A stretch of 64,000 nt of DNA from Luzula sylvatica (taxonomy: Eukaryota > Streptophyta > Magnoliopsida > Poales > Juncaceae), in NCBI GenBank assembly GCA_946800325.1, contig OX326959.1:30914527-30978526 (forward strand), written 5' to 3'. Under the pieces are notes generated by a model. It did not search any database. It was given only the letters and a program-made list of their open reading frames with translations, and was not told where the DNA came from. Below, piece after piece: positions 36,201 to 48,080 of the stretch (position 1 is its first letter; each line of letters opens with the position of its first letter). A program made the translations under genes and the position numbers.

Positions 36201-39200
36201 TGGTTTTCTTCAAAAAAAGAAAATTAGTTTGTGGTTTTCTTCAAAAAAAGAAAATTAGATTGTGGTTTTCTTCAAAAAAAAAAAATTAGTTTTTGGTTTT
36301 CTTCAAAAAAAGAAAATTAGTTTGTGGTTTTCTTCAAAAAAAGAAAATTAGATTGTGGTTTTCTTCAAAAATAGAAAATTAGTTTGTGGTTTTCTTCAAA
36401 AAAAGAAAATTAGTTTGTTGTTTTCTTCAAAAAAAGAAAATTAGTTTGTGGTTTTCTTCAAAAAAAGAAAATTACTTTCTGGTTTTCTTCAAAAAAAGAA
36501 AAATTAGTTTGTGGTTTTCTCCGTAAAAATAAAAATTAGTTTGTGATTTTCTCCAAAAAAAGAAAATTAGTTTGTGGTTTTCTTCAAAAAAACAAAATTA
36601 ATTTCTAGGTTGCTTCAAAAAAAGAAAATTAGTTTGTGGTTTTTCTTCAAAAAAATAAAATAAGTTTTTGGTTTTCTTCAAAAAAAGAAAATTAGTTTGT
36701 GGTTTTCTTCGTAAAAAGAAAAATTAGTTTGTGATTTTCTTCAAAAAAAAAAAAATTAGTTTGTGGTTTTCTTCAAAAAAAAAAATTAGTTTGTGGTTTT
36801 CTTCAAAAAAAGAAAATTAGATTTTGGTTTTCTTCAAAAAAAGAAAATTAGTTTGTGGTTTTCTTTGAAAATTAGTTTGTGGTTTTCTTCAAAAAAAGAA
36901 AATTAGTTTGTGGTTTTCTTCAAAAAAAGAAAATTAGTTTGTGGTTTTCTTCAAAAATAGAAAATTAGTTTGTGGTTTTCTTCAAAAAAAGAAAATTAGT
37001 TTGTGGTTTTCTTCAAAAAAAGAAAATTAGTTTTTGGTTTTCTTCAAAAAAAGAAAATTAGTTTGTGGTTTTCTTCAAAAATAGAAAATAAGTTTGTGGT
37101 TTTCTTCAAAAAAAGAAAATTAGTTTGTGGTTTTCTTCAAAAAAAGAAAATTAGTTTGTGGTTTTCTTCAAAAAAAGAAAAATTAGTTTGTGATTTTCTT
37201 CAAAAAAAGAAAATTAGTTTGTGGTTTTCTTCAAAAAAACAAAATTAATTTCTGGTTTGCTTCAAAAAAAAGAACATTAGTTTGTGGTTTTTCTTCAAAA
37301 AAATAAAATAAGTTTGTGGTTTTCTTCAAAAAAAGAAAATTATTATGTGGTTTTCTTCGTAAAAAGAAAAATTAGTTTGTGATTTTCTTCAAAAAAAAAA
37401 AATTAGATTGTGGTTTTCTTCAAAAAAAAGAAAATTAGTTTGTGGTTTTCTTCAAAAAAAGAAAACTTAGTTCGTGTTTTTATTCACAAAAAGAAAATTA
37501 GTTTTCGGTTTTCTTCAAAAAAAGAAAAATTAGTTTGTGGTTCTCTTCAAAAAAAGAAAAATTAGTTTCTGGTTTTCTTCAAAAAAAGAAAATTAATTTC
37601 TGGTTTTCTTCAAAAATAGAAAATTAGTTTGTGGTTTTCTTCAAAAAAAGAAAATTAGTTTGTGGTTTTCTTCAAAAAAAGAAAATTAGTTTGTGGTTTT
37701 TCTTCAAAAAAAATAAAATAAGTTTGTGGTTTTCTTCAAAAAAAGAAAATTAGTTCGTGGTTTTCTCCGTAAAAAGAAAAATTAGTTTGTGATTTTCTTC
37801 AAAAAAAGAAAATTAGTTTGTGGTTTTCTTCAAAAAAAGAAAACTAATTTGTGGTATTTTTCAAAAAAAAAAAAATTAGTTTGTGGTTTTCTAAAAAAAA
37901 AAATTATTTCGTGGTTTTCTACAAAAAAAGAAAAAATTAGTTTGTGGTTTTCTTCAAAAATAGAAAATTAGTGTGTGGTTTTCTTCAAAAAAAGAAAATT
38001 AGTTTGTGGTTTTCTTCAAAAAAAGAAAATTAGATTGTGGTTTTCTTCAAAAAAAAAAAATTAGTTTTTGGTTTTCTTCAAAAAAAGAAAATTATTTTGT
38101 GGTTTTCTTCAAAAAAAGAAAATTAGTTTGTGGTTTTCTTCAAAAATAGAAAATTAGTTTGTGGTTTTCTTCAAAAAAAGAAAATTAGTTTGTTGTTTTC
38201 TTCAAAAAAAGAAAATTAGTTTGTGGTTTTCTTCAAAAAAAGAAAATTAGTTTCTGGTTTTCTTCAAAAAAAGAAAAATTAGTTTGTGGTTTTCTCCGTA
38301 AAAATAAAAATTAGTTTGTGATTTTCTCCAAAAAAAGAAAATTAGTTTGTGGTTTTCTTCAAAAAAACAAAATTAATTTCTAGGTTGCTTCAAAAAAAGA
38401 AAATTAGTTTGTGGTTTTTCTTCAAAAAAATAAAATAAGTTTTTGGTTTTCTTCAAAAAAAGAAAATTAGTTTGTGGTTTTCTTCGTAAAAAGAAAAATT
38501 AGTTTGTGATTTTCTTCAAAAAAAAAAAATTAGTTTGTGGTTTTCTTCAAAAAAAAAAATTAGTTTGTGGTTTTCTTCAAAAAAACAAAATTAATTTCTG
38601 GTTTGCTTCAAAAAAAGAACATTAGTTTGTGGTTTTTCTTCAAAAAAATAAAATAAGTTTGTGGTTTTCTTCAAAAAAAGAAAATTAGTTTTTAGTTTTC
38701 TTCGTAAAAAGAAAAATTAGTTTGTGATTTTCTTCAAAAAAAAAAAATTAGTTTGTGGTTTTCTTCAAAAAAACAAAATTAATTTCTGGTTTGCTTCAAA
38801 AAAAGAACATTAGTTTGTGGTTTTTCTTCAAAAAAATAAAATAAGTTTGTGGTTTTCTTCAAAAAAAGAAAATTAGTTTGTGGTTTTCTTCGTAAAAAGA
38901 AAAATTAGTTTGTGATTTTCTTCAAAAAAAAAAAATTAGTTTGTGGTTTTCTTCAAAAAAAGAAAACTAGTGTGTGGTTTTCTTCAAAAAAAAAAATTGG
39001 TTTGTGGTTTTCTAAAAAAAAAAAATTAGTTTGTGGTTTTCTTCAAAAAAAGAAAATTAGTTTTTGGTTTTGTTCAAAAAAATAAAATTAGTTTGTGGTT
39101 TTCTTCAAAAAAAGAAAATTAGTTTGTGGTTTTCTTGAAAAATAGAAAATTAGTTTGTGGTTTTCTTCAAAAAAATAAAATTAGTTTGTGGTTTTCTTCA

Positions 39201-42200
39201 AAAAAAGAAAATTAGTTTGTGGTTTTCTTCAAAAAAAGAAAATTAGTTTGTGGTTTTCTTCAAAAATAGAAAATTAGTTTGTGGTTTTCTTCAAAAAATG
39301 AAAATTAGTTTGTGGTTTTCTTCAAAAAAAGAAAATTAGTTTGTGGTTTTCTTCAAAAAAAGAAAATTAGTTTGTGGTTTTCTTGAAAAATAGAAAATTA
39401 GTTTGTGGTTTTCTTCAAAAAAAGAAAATTAGTTTGTGGTTTTCTTCGTAAAAAGAAAAATTAGTTTGTGGTTTTCTTTGAAAATTAGTTTGTGGTTTTC
39501 TTCAAAAAAAGAAAATTAGTTTGTGGTTTTCTTCAAAAAAATAAAATAAGTTTGTGGTTTTCTTCAAAAAAAGAAAATTAGTTTGTCGTTTTCTTCATAA
39601 AAAGAAAAATAAGTTTGTGATTTCCTTCAAAAAAAAAAATTAGTTTGTGGTTTTCTTCAAAAAAAGAAAACTAGTTTGTGGTTTTCTTCAAAAAAAAAAA
39701 ATTAGTTTCTGGTTTTCTAAAAAAAAAAAATTAGTTTGTGGTTTTCTTCAAAAAAAGAAAATTAGTTTTTGGTTTTCTTCAAAAAAAGAAAATTAGTTTG
39801 TGGTTTTCGTCAAAAAAAGAAAATTAGTTCGTGGTTTTCTTCAAAAATAGAAAATTAGTTTGTGGTTTTCTTCAAAAAAAGAAAATTAGTTTGTGGTTTT
39901 CTTCAAAAAAAGAATATTAGTTTGTGTTCTTCTTCAAAAAAAAGAAAATTAGTTTGTGGTTTTCTTCAAAACAAGATAAATTAGTTTGTGGTTTTCTTCA
40001 AATAAAGAAAATGAGTTTGTGGTTTTCTTCAAAAAAAGATAAATTAGTTTGTGGTTTTCTTCAAAAAAAGAAAATTAGTTTGTGGTTTTCTTCAAAAAAA
40101 GAAAATTAGCTTGTGGTTTTCTTCAAAAAAAGAAAATTAGTTTGTGGTTTTCTTCAAAAAAAGAAAATTAGCTTGTGGTTTTCTTCAAAAAAAGAAAATT
40201 AGTTTGTGGTTTTCTTCAAAAAAAGAAAATTAGTTTGTGGTTTTCTTCAAAAATAGAAAATTAGTTTGTGGTTTTCTTCAAAAAAAAAAAATTAGTTTGT
40301 GGTTTTCTTCAAAAAAAGAAAATTAGTTTGTGGTTTTCTTCAAAAAAAGAAAAATTAGTTTGTGGTTTTCTCCGTAAAAAGAAAAATTAGTTTGTTATTT
40401 TCTTCAAAAAAAGAAAATTAGTTTGTGGTTTTCTTCAAAAAAACAAAATTAATTTCTGGGTTGCTTCAAAAAAAGAAAATTAGTTTGTGGTTTTTCTTCA
40501 AAAAAATAAAGTAAGTTCGTGGTTTTCTTCAAAAAAAGAAAATTAGTTTGTGGTTTTCTCCGTAAAAAGAAAAATTACTTTGTGATTTTCTTCAAAAAAA
40601 GAAAAAATTAGTTCGTGGTTTTCTTCAAAAATAGAAAATTAGTTTGTGGTTTTCTTCAAAAAAAGAAAATTAGTTTGTGGTTTTCTTCAAAAAAAGAATA
40701 TTAGTTTGTGTTCTTCTTCAAAAATAGAAAATTAGTTTGTGGTTTTCTTCAAAAAAAGAATATTAGTTTGTGTTCTTCTTCAAAAAAAGAAAATTAGTTT
40801 GTGGTTTTCTTCAAAAAAAGAAAATTAGTTTGTGGTTTTCTTCAAAAAAAGAAAATTAGTTTGTGGTTTTCTTCAAAAATAGAAAATTAGTTTGTGGTTT
40901 TCTTCAAAAAAAGAAAATTAGTTTGTGGTTTTCATCAAAAAAAGAAAATTAGTTTGTGGTTTTCTTCAAAAAAAGAATATTAGTTTGTGTTCTTCTTCAA
41001 AAAAAGAAAATTAGTTTGTGGTTTTCTTCAAAAAAAGAAAATTAGTTTGTGGTTTTCTTCAAAAAAAGAAAATTAGTTTGTGGTTTTCTTCAAAAATAGA
41101 AAATTAGTTTGTGGTTTTCTTCAAAAAAAGAAAATTAGTTTGTGGTTTTCATCAAAAAAAGAAAATTAGTTTGTGGTTTTCTTCAAAAAAAGAAAAATTA
41201 GTTTGTGGTTTTCTCCGTAAAAAGAAAAATTAGTTTGTGATTTTCTTCAAAAAAAGAAAATTAGTTTGTGGTTTTCTTCAAAAAAACAAAATTAATTTCT
41301 GGGTTGCTTCAAAAAAAGAAAATTAGTTTGTGGTTTTTCTTCAAAAAAATAAAATAAGTTTGTGGTTTTCTTCAAAAAAAGAAAATTAGTTTGTGGTTTT
41401 CTCCGTAAAAAGAAAAATTAGTTTGTGATTTTCTTCAAAAAAAGAAAATTAGTTTGTGGTTTTCTTCAAAAAAACAAAATTAATTTCTGTGTTGCTTCAA
41501 AAAAAGAAAATTAGTTTGTTGTTTTTCTTCAAAAAAATAAAATAAGTTTGTTGTTTTCTTCAAAAAAAGAAAATTAGTTTGTGGTTTTCTCCGTAAAAAG
41601 AAAAATTAGTTTGTGATTTTCTTCAAAAAAAGAAAAAATTAGTTCGTGGTTTTCTTCAAAAATAGAAAATTAGTTTGTGGTTTTCTTCAAAAAAAGAAAA
41701 TTAGTTTGTGGTTTTCTTCAAAAATAGAAAATAGTTTGTGGTCTTCTTCAAAAAAAGAAAATTAGTTTGTGGTTTTCTTCAAAAAAAGAAAATTAGTTTG
41801 TGGTTTTCTTCAAAAATAGAGAATTAGTTTGTGGTTTTCTTCAAAAAAAGAAAATTAGTTTGTGGTTTTCTTCAAAAAAAGAAAATTAGTTTGTGGTTTT
41901 CTTCAAAAAAAGAAAAATTAGTTTGTGATTTTCTTCAAAAAAAGAAAATTAGTTTGTGGTTTTCTTCAAAAAAACAAAATTAATTTCTGGTTTGCTTCAA
42001 AAAAAGAACATTAGTTTGTGGTTTTTCTTCAAAAAAATAAAATAAGTTTGTGGTTTTCTTCAAAAAAAGAAAATTAGTTTGTGGTTTTCTTCGTAAAAAG
42101 AAAAATTAGTTTGTGATTTTCTTCAAAAAAAAAATTAGTTTGTGGTTTTCTTCAAAAAAAGAAAACTCGTTTGTGGTTTTCTTCAAAAAAAAAAAAATTA

Positions 42201-43888
42201 GTTTGTGGTTTTCTAAAAAAAAAAAATTAGTTTGTGGTTTTCTTCAAAAAAAGAAAATTAGTTTTTGGTTTTCTTCAAAAAAAGAAAATTAGTTTGTGGT
42301 TTTCTTTGAAAATTAGTTTGTGGTTTTCTTCAAAAAAAGAAAATTAGTTTGTGGTTTTCTTCAAAAATAGAAAATTAGTTTGTGGTTTTCTTCAAAAAAA
42401 GAAAATTAGTTTGTGGTTTTCTTCAAAAAAAGAAAATTAGTTTGTGGTTTTCTTCAAAAAAAGAAAATTAGTTTGTGGTTTTCATCAAAAAAAGAAAATT
42501 AGTTTGTGGATTTCTTCAAAAATAGAAAAGTAGTTTGTGGTTTTCTTCAAAAAAAGAAAATTAGTTTTTGGTTTTCTTCAAAAAAAGAAAATTTGTTTGT
42601 GGTTTTCTTCAAAAAAAGAAAAATTAGTTTGTGGTTTTCTCAGTAAAAAGAAAAATTAGTTTGTGATTTTCTTCAAAAAAAGAAAATTAGTTTGTGGTTT
42701 TCTTCAAAAAAACAAAATTAATTTCTGGGTTGCTTCAAAAAAAGAAAATTAGTTTGTGGTTTTTCTTCAAAAAAATAAAATAAGCTTGTGGTTTTCTTCA
42801 AAAAAAAAAAATTAGTTTGTGGTTTTCTCCGTAAAAAGAAAAATTAGTTTGTGATTTTCTTCAAAAAAAGAAAAATTAGTTTGTGGTTTTCTTCAAAAAA
42901 AGAAAATTAGTTTGTGGTTTTCTTCAAAAAAAGAAAATTAGTTTGTGGTTTTCTTCAAAAAAAGAAAAATTAGTTTGTGGTTTTCTCCGTAAAAAGAAAA
43001 ATTAGTTTGTGATTTTCTTCAAAAAAAGAAAATTAGTTTGTGGTTTTCTTCAAAAAAACAAAATTAATTTCTGGGTTGCTTCAAAAAAAGAAAATTAGTT
43101 TGTGGTTTTTCTTCAAAAAAATAAAATAAGTTTGTGGTTTTCTTCAAAAAAAGAAAAATTTGTTTGTTGTTTTTCTCCGTAAAAAGAAAAATTAGTTTTT
43201 TATTTTCTTCAAAAAAAGAAAATTAGTTTGTGGTTTTCTGCAAAAAAACAAAATTAATTTCTGGGTTGCTTCAAAAAAAGAAAATTAGTTTGTGTTTTTT
43301 CTTCAAAAAAATAAAATAAAATTGTGGTTTTCTTCAAAAAAAGAAAATTAGTTTGTGGTTTTCTCCGTAAAAAGAAAAATTAGTTTGTGATTTTCTTCAA
43401 AAAAAGAAAAAATTAGTTCTTGGTTTTCTTCAAAAATAGAAAATTAGTTTGTGGTTTTCTTCAAAAAAAGAAAATTAGTTTGTGGTTTTCTTCAAAAAAA
43501 GAATATTTGTTTGTGTTCTTCTTCAAAAAAAAGAAAATTAGTTTGTGGTTTTCTTCAAAAAAAGATAAATTAGTTTGTGGTTTTCTTCAAAAAAAGAAAA
43601 TGAGCTTGTGGTTTTCTTCAAAAAAAGAAAATTAGTTTTTGGTTTTTGGTTTTCTTCAATAAATGAAAATTAGCTTGTGGTTTTCTTCAAAAAAAGAAAA
43701 TTAGCTTTTGGTTTTCTTCAAAAAAAGAAAATTAGTTTGTGGTTTTCTTCAAAAACAGAAAATTAGTTTGTGGTTTTCTTCAAAAAAAGAAAATTAGATT
43801 GTGGTTTTCTTCAAAAAAAAAAAATTAGTTTTTGGTTTTCTTCAAAAAAAGAAAATTAGTTTGTGGTTTTCTTCAAAAAAACAAAATT
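30287..43888 (+). repeat. Large higher-order unit S, copy 3 (13.6 kb)
   Basis: S3 matches S2 at an offset of 9,349 up to about 33.7 kb and at 13,602-13,603 from about 37.0 kb to its end (24186/37789, 26322/39924, 29818/43420). The 4,253-bp difference equals the internal expansion at about 32.3-37.3 kb. Small private changes include TTAGTTTTTGG instead of TTAGTTTGTGG at about 32440, and about 185 bp near 39120-39470 that are rearranged relative to about 25490-25870 with similar total length. Confidence 0.85.
32330..37250 (+). repeat. Private nested expansion inside S3 (1,774 and 2,479 bp steps)
   Basis: The segment starting TTAGTTTTTGGTTTTC, with an AAAATAAGTTTGTGG unit downstream, occurs once in S2 (23401) but four times here: 32750, 34524, 35231 and 37003. 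Spacings are 1774, 707 and 1772. The companion landmark CTAATTTGTGGTATTTTTC occurs at about 33590, 36070 and 37845. The pattern is 1774 + 707, then 1772, so a block of about 2,480 bp was duplicated after a first 1,774-bp backward jump. The S3-specific variants TTATTATGTGG, TTTTCGGTTTTC and TTATTTCGTGG are in all copies where the region is present, so they arose before the expansion. Confidence 0.8.
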
Positions 43889-46800
43889 AATTTCTGGGTT
43901 GCTTCAAAAAAAGAAAATTAGTTTGTGGTTTTTCTTCAAAAAAATAAAATAAGTTTGTGGTTTTCTTCAAAAAAAGAAAAATTAGTTTGTGGTTTTCTCC
44001 GTAAAAAGAAAAATTAGTTTGTGATTTTCTTCAAAAAAAGAAAATTAGTTTGTGGTTTTCTTCAAAAAAAGAAAACTAGTTTGTGGTTTTCTTCAAAAAA
44101 AAAATTAGTTTGTGGTTTTCTAAAAAAAAAAAATTAGTTTGTGGTTTTTCTTCAAAAAAAGAAAATTAGTTTGTGGTTTTCTTCAAAAATAGAAAATTAG
44201 TTTGTGGTTTTCTTCAAAAAGAGAAAATTAGTTTGTGGTTTTCTTCAAAAAAAGAAAATTAGATTGTGGTTTTCTTAAAAAAAAAATTATTTTTTGGTTT
44301 TCTTCAAAAAAAGAAAATTAGTTTGTGGTTTTCTTCAAAAAAAGAAAATTAGTTTGTGGTTTTCTTCAAAAAAAGAATATTAGTTTGTGTTCTTCTTCAA
44401 AAAAAGAAAATTAGTTTGTGGTTTTCTTCAAAAAAAGAAAATTAGTTTGTGGTTTTCTTCAAAAAAAGAAAATTAGTTTGTGGTTTTCTTCAAAAAAAGA
44501 AAAATTAGTTTGTGGTTTTCTCCGTAAAAAGAAAAATTAGTTTGTGATTTTCTTCAAAAAAAGAAAATTAGTTTGTGGTTTTCTTCAAAAAAACAAAATT
44601 AATTTCTGGGTTGCTTCAAAAAAAGAAAATTAGTTTGTGATTTTCTTCAAAAAAAGAAAATTAGTTTGTGGTTTTCTTGAAAAAAAGAATATTAGTTTGT
44701 GTTCTTCTTCAAAAAAAGAAAATTAGTTTGTGGTTTTCTTCAAAAAAAGAAAATTAGTTTGTGGTTTTCTTCAAAAAAAGAAAATTAGTTTGTGGTTTTC
44801 TTCAAAAAAAGAAAAATTAGTTTGTGGTTTTCTCCGTAAAAAGAAAAATTAGTTTGTGATTTTCTTCAAAAATAGAAAATTAGTTTGTGGTTTTCTTCAA
44901 AAAAAGAAAATTAGTTTGTGGTTTTCTTCAAAAAAAGAAAAATTAGTTTGTGGTTTTCTCCGTAAAAAGAAAAATTAGTTTGTGATTTTCTTCAAAAAAA
45001 GAAAATTAGTTTGTGGTTTTCTTCAAAAAAAGAAAATTAGTTTGTGGTTTTCTTCAAAAAAAGAAAATTAGTTTGTGGTTTTCTTCAAAAATAGAAAATT
45101 AGTTTGTGGTTTTCTTCAAAAAAAGAAAATTAGTTTGTGGTTTTCATCAAAAAAAGAAAAATTAGTTTGTGGTTTTCTTCAAAAAAAGAAAAATTAGTTT
45201 GTGGTTTTCTCCGTAAAAAGAAAAATTACTTTGTGATTTTCTTCAAAAAAAGAAAATTAGTTTGTGGTTTTCTTCAAAAAAACAAAATTAATTTCTGGGT
45301 TGCTTCAAAAAAAGAAAATTAGTTTGTGGTTTTTCTTCAAAAAAATAAAATAAGTTTGTGGTTTTCTTCAAAAAAAGAAAATTAGTTTGTGGTTTTCTCC
45401 GTAAAAAGAAAAATTAGTTTGTGATTTTCTTCAAAAAAAAAAAATTAGTTTGTGGTTTTCTTCAAAAAAACAAAATTAATTTCTTGGTTGCTTCAAAAAA
45501 AGAAAATTAGTTTGTTGTTTTTCTTCAAAAAATTAAAATAAGTTTGTGGTTTTCTTCAAAAAAAGAAAATTAGTTTGTGGTTTTCTCCGTAAAAAGAAAA
45601 ATTAGTTTGTGATTTTCTTCAAAAAAAGAAAAAATTAGTTCGTGGTTTTCTTCAAAAATAGAAAATTAGTTTGTGGTTTTCTTCAAAAAAAGAAAATTAG
45701 TTTGTGGTTTTCTTCAAAAATAGAAAATTAGTTTGTGGTTTTCTTCAAAAAAAGAAAATTAGTTTGTGGTTTTCTTCAAAAAAAGAAAATTAGTTTGTGG
45801 TTTTCTTCAAAAATAGAGAATTAGTTTGTGGTTTTCTTCAAAAAAAGAAAATTAGTTTGTGGTTTTCTTCAAAAAAAGAAAATTAGTTTGTGGTTTTCTT
45901 CAAAAAAAGAAAAATTAGTTTGTGATTTTCTTCAAAAAAAGAAAATTAGTTTGTGGTTTTCTTCAAAAAAACAAAATTAATTTCTGGTTTGCTTCAAAAA
46001 AAGAACATTAGTTTGTGGTTTTTCTTCAAAAAAATAAAATAAGTTTGTGGTTTTCTTCAAAAAAAGAAAATTAGTTTGTGGTTTTCTTCGTAAAAAGAAA
46101 AATTAGTTTGTGATTTTCTTCAAAAAAAAAATTAGTTTGTGGTTTTCTTCAAAAAAAGAAAACTCGTTTGTGGTTTTCTTCAAAAAAAAAATTATTTTGT
46201 GGTTTTCTAAAAAAAAAAAATTAGTTTGTGGTTTTCTTCAAAAAAAGAAAATTAGTTTTTGGTTTTCTTCAAAAAAAGAAAATTAGTTTGTGGTTTTCTT
46301 TGAAAATTAGTTTGTGGTTTTCTTCAAAAAAAGAAAATTAGTTTGTGGTTTTCTTCAAAAATAGAAAATTAGTTTGTGGTTTTCTTCAAAAAAAGAAAAT
46401 TAGTTTGTGGTTTTCTTCAAAAAAAGAAAATTAGTTTGTGGTTTTCTTCAAAAAAAGAAAATTAGTTTGTGGTTTTCTTCAAAAAAAGAAAATTAGTTTG
46501 TGGTTTTCTTCAAAAAAAGAAAATTAGTTTGTGGTTTTCTTCAAAAAAAGAAAATTAGTTTGTGGTTTTATTCAAAAATAGAAAAGTAGTTTGTGGTTTT
46601 CTTCAAAAAAAGAAAATTAGTTTTTGGTTTTCTTCAAAAAAAGAAAATTAGTTTGTGGTTTTCTTCAAAAAAAGAAAAATTAGTTTGTGGTTTTCTCAGT
46701 AAAAAGAAAAATTAGTTTGTGATTTTCTTCAAAAAAAGAAAATTAGTTTGTGGTTTTCTTCAAAAAAACAAAATTAATTTCTGGGTTGCTTCAAAAAAAG

Positions 46801-48080
46801 AAAATTAGTTTGTGGTTTTTCTTCAAAAAAATAAAATAAGTTTGTGGTTTTCTTCAAAAAAAGAAAATTAGTTTGTGGTTTTCTCCGTAAAAAGAAAAAT
46901 TAGTTTGTGATTTTCTTCAAAAAAAGAAAATTAGTTTGTGGTTTTCTTCAAAAAAAGAAAATTCGTTTGTGGTTTTCTTCAAGAAAAGAAAATTAGTTTG
47001 TGGTTTTCTTCAAAAAAAGAAAATTAGTTTGTGGTTTTCTTCAAAAATAGAAAATTAGTTTGTGGTTTTCTTCAAAAAAAGAAAATTAGTTTGTGGTTTT
47101 CTTCAAAAAAAAAAATTAGTTTGTGGTTTTCTTCAAAAATAGAAAATTAGTTTGTGGTTTTCTTCAAAAAAAGAAAATTAGTTTGTGGTTTTCTTCAAAA
47201 AAAGAAATTAGTTTGTGCTTTTCTTCAAAAAAAGAAAAATTAGTTTGTGCTTTTCTCCGTAAAAAGAAAAATTAGTTTGTGATTTTCTTCAAAAAAAGAA
47301 AATTAGTTTGTGGTTTTCTTCAAAAAAACAAAATTAATTTCTGGGTTGCTTCAAAAAAAGAAAAATTAGTTTGTGGTTTTTCTTCAAAAAAATAAAATAA
47401 GTTTGTGGTTTTCTTCAAAAAAAGAAAATTAGTTTGTGGTTTTCTCCGTAAAAAGAAAAATTAGTTTTTGATTTTCTTCAAAAAAGAAAATTAGTTTGTG
47501 GTTTTCTTCAAAAAAACAAAATTAATTTCTGGGTTGCTTCAAAAAAAGAAAATTAGTTTGTGTTTTTTCTTCAAAAAAATAAAATATATTTGTGGTTTTC
47601 TTCAAAAAAAGAAAATTAGTTTGTGGTTTTCTCCGTAAAAAGAAAAATTAGTTTGTGATTTTCTTCAAAAAAAGAAAAAATTAGTTCGTGGTTTTCTTCA
47701 AAAATAGAAAATTGGTTTGTGGTTTTCTTCAAAAAAAGAAAATTAGTTTGTGGTTTTCTTCAAAAAAAGAATATTAGTTTGTGTTCTTCTTCAAAAAAAA
47801 GAAAATTAGTTTGTGGTTTTCTTCAAAAAAAGATAAATTAGTTTGTGGTTTTCTTCAAAAAAAGAAAATGAGCTTGTGGTTTTCTTCAACAAAAGAAAAT
47901 TAGTTTTTGGTTTTTGGTTTTCTTCAATAAAAGAAAATTAGCTTGTGGTTTTCTTCAAAAAAAGAAAATTAGCTTGTGGTTTTCTTCAAAAAAAGAAAAT
48001 TAGTTTGTGGTTTTCTTCAAAAACAGAAAATTAGTTTGTGGTTTTCTTCAAAAAAAGAAAATTAGATTGTGGTTTTCTTC
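43889..48080 (+). repeat. Partial, rearranged fourth S-like block
   Basis: After 43889 the array starts like S but soon departs. From about 45.4 kb it follows S3 again at an offset near 3,996-3,997 (TTTGTTGTTTTTC at about 41515/45511, AACTCGTTTGTGG at about 42168/46165), then 4,056 (CTCAGTAAAAAG at 42641/46697), then about 4,268 at TTTTTGGTTTTTGG (43635/47903). The offset grows by about two units and then about seven, through added units near 46.5 kb and 47.0-47.2 kb. About 44.2-45.3 kb has extra rounds of the CTCCGTAAAAAG cassette. It reads as an older or rearranged neighbour of the S family. Confidence 0.65.
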
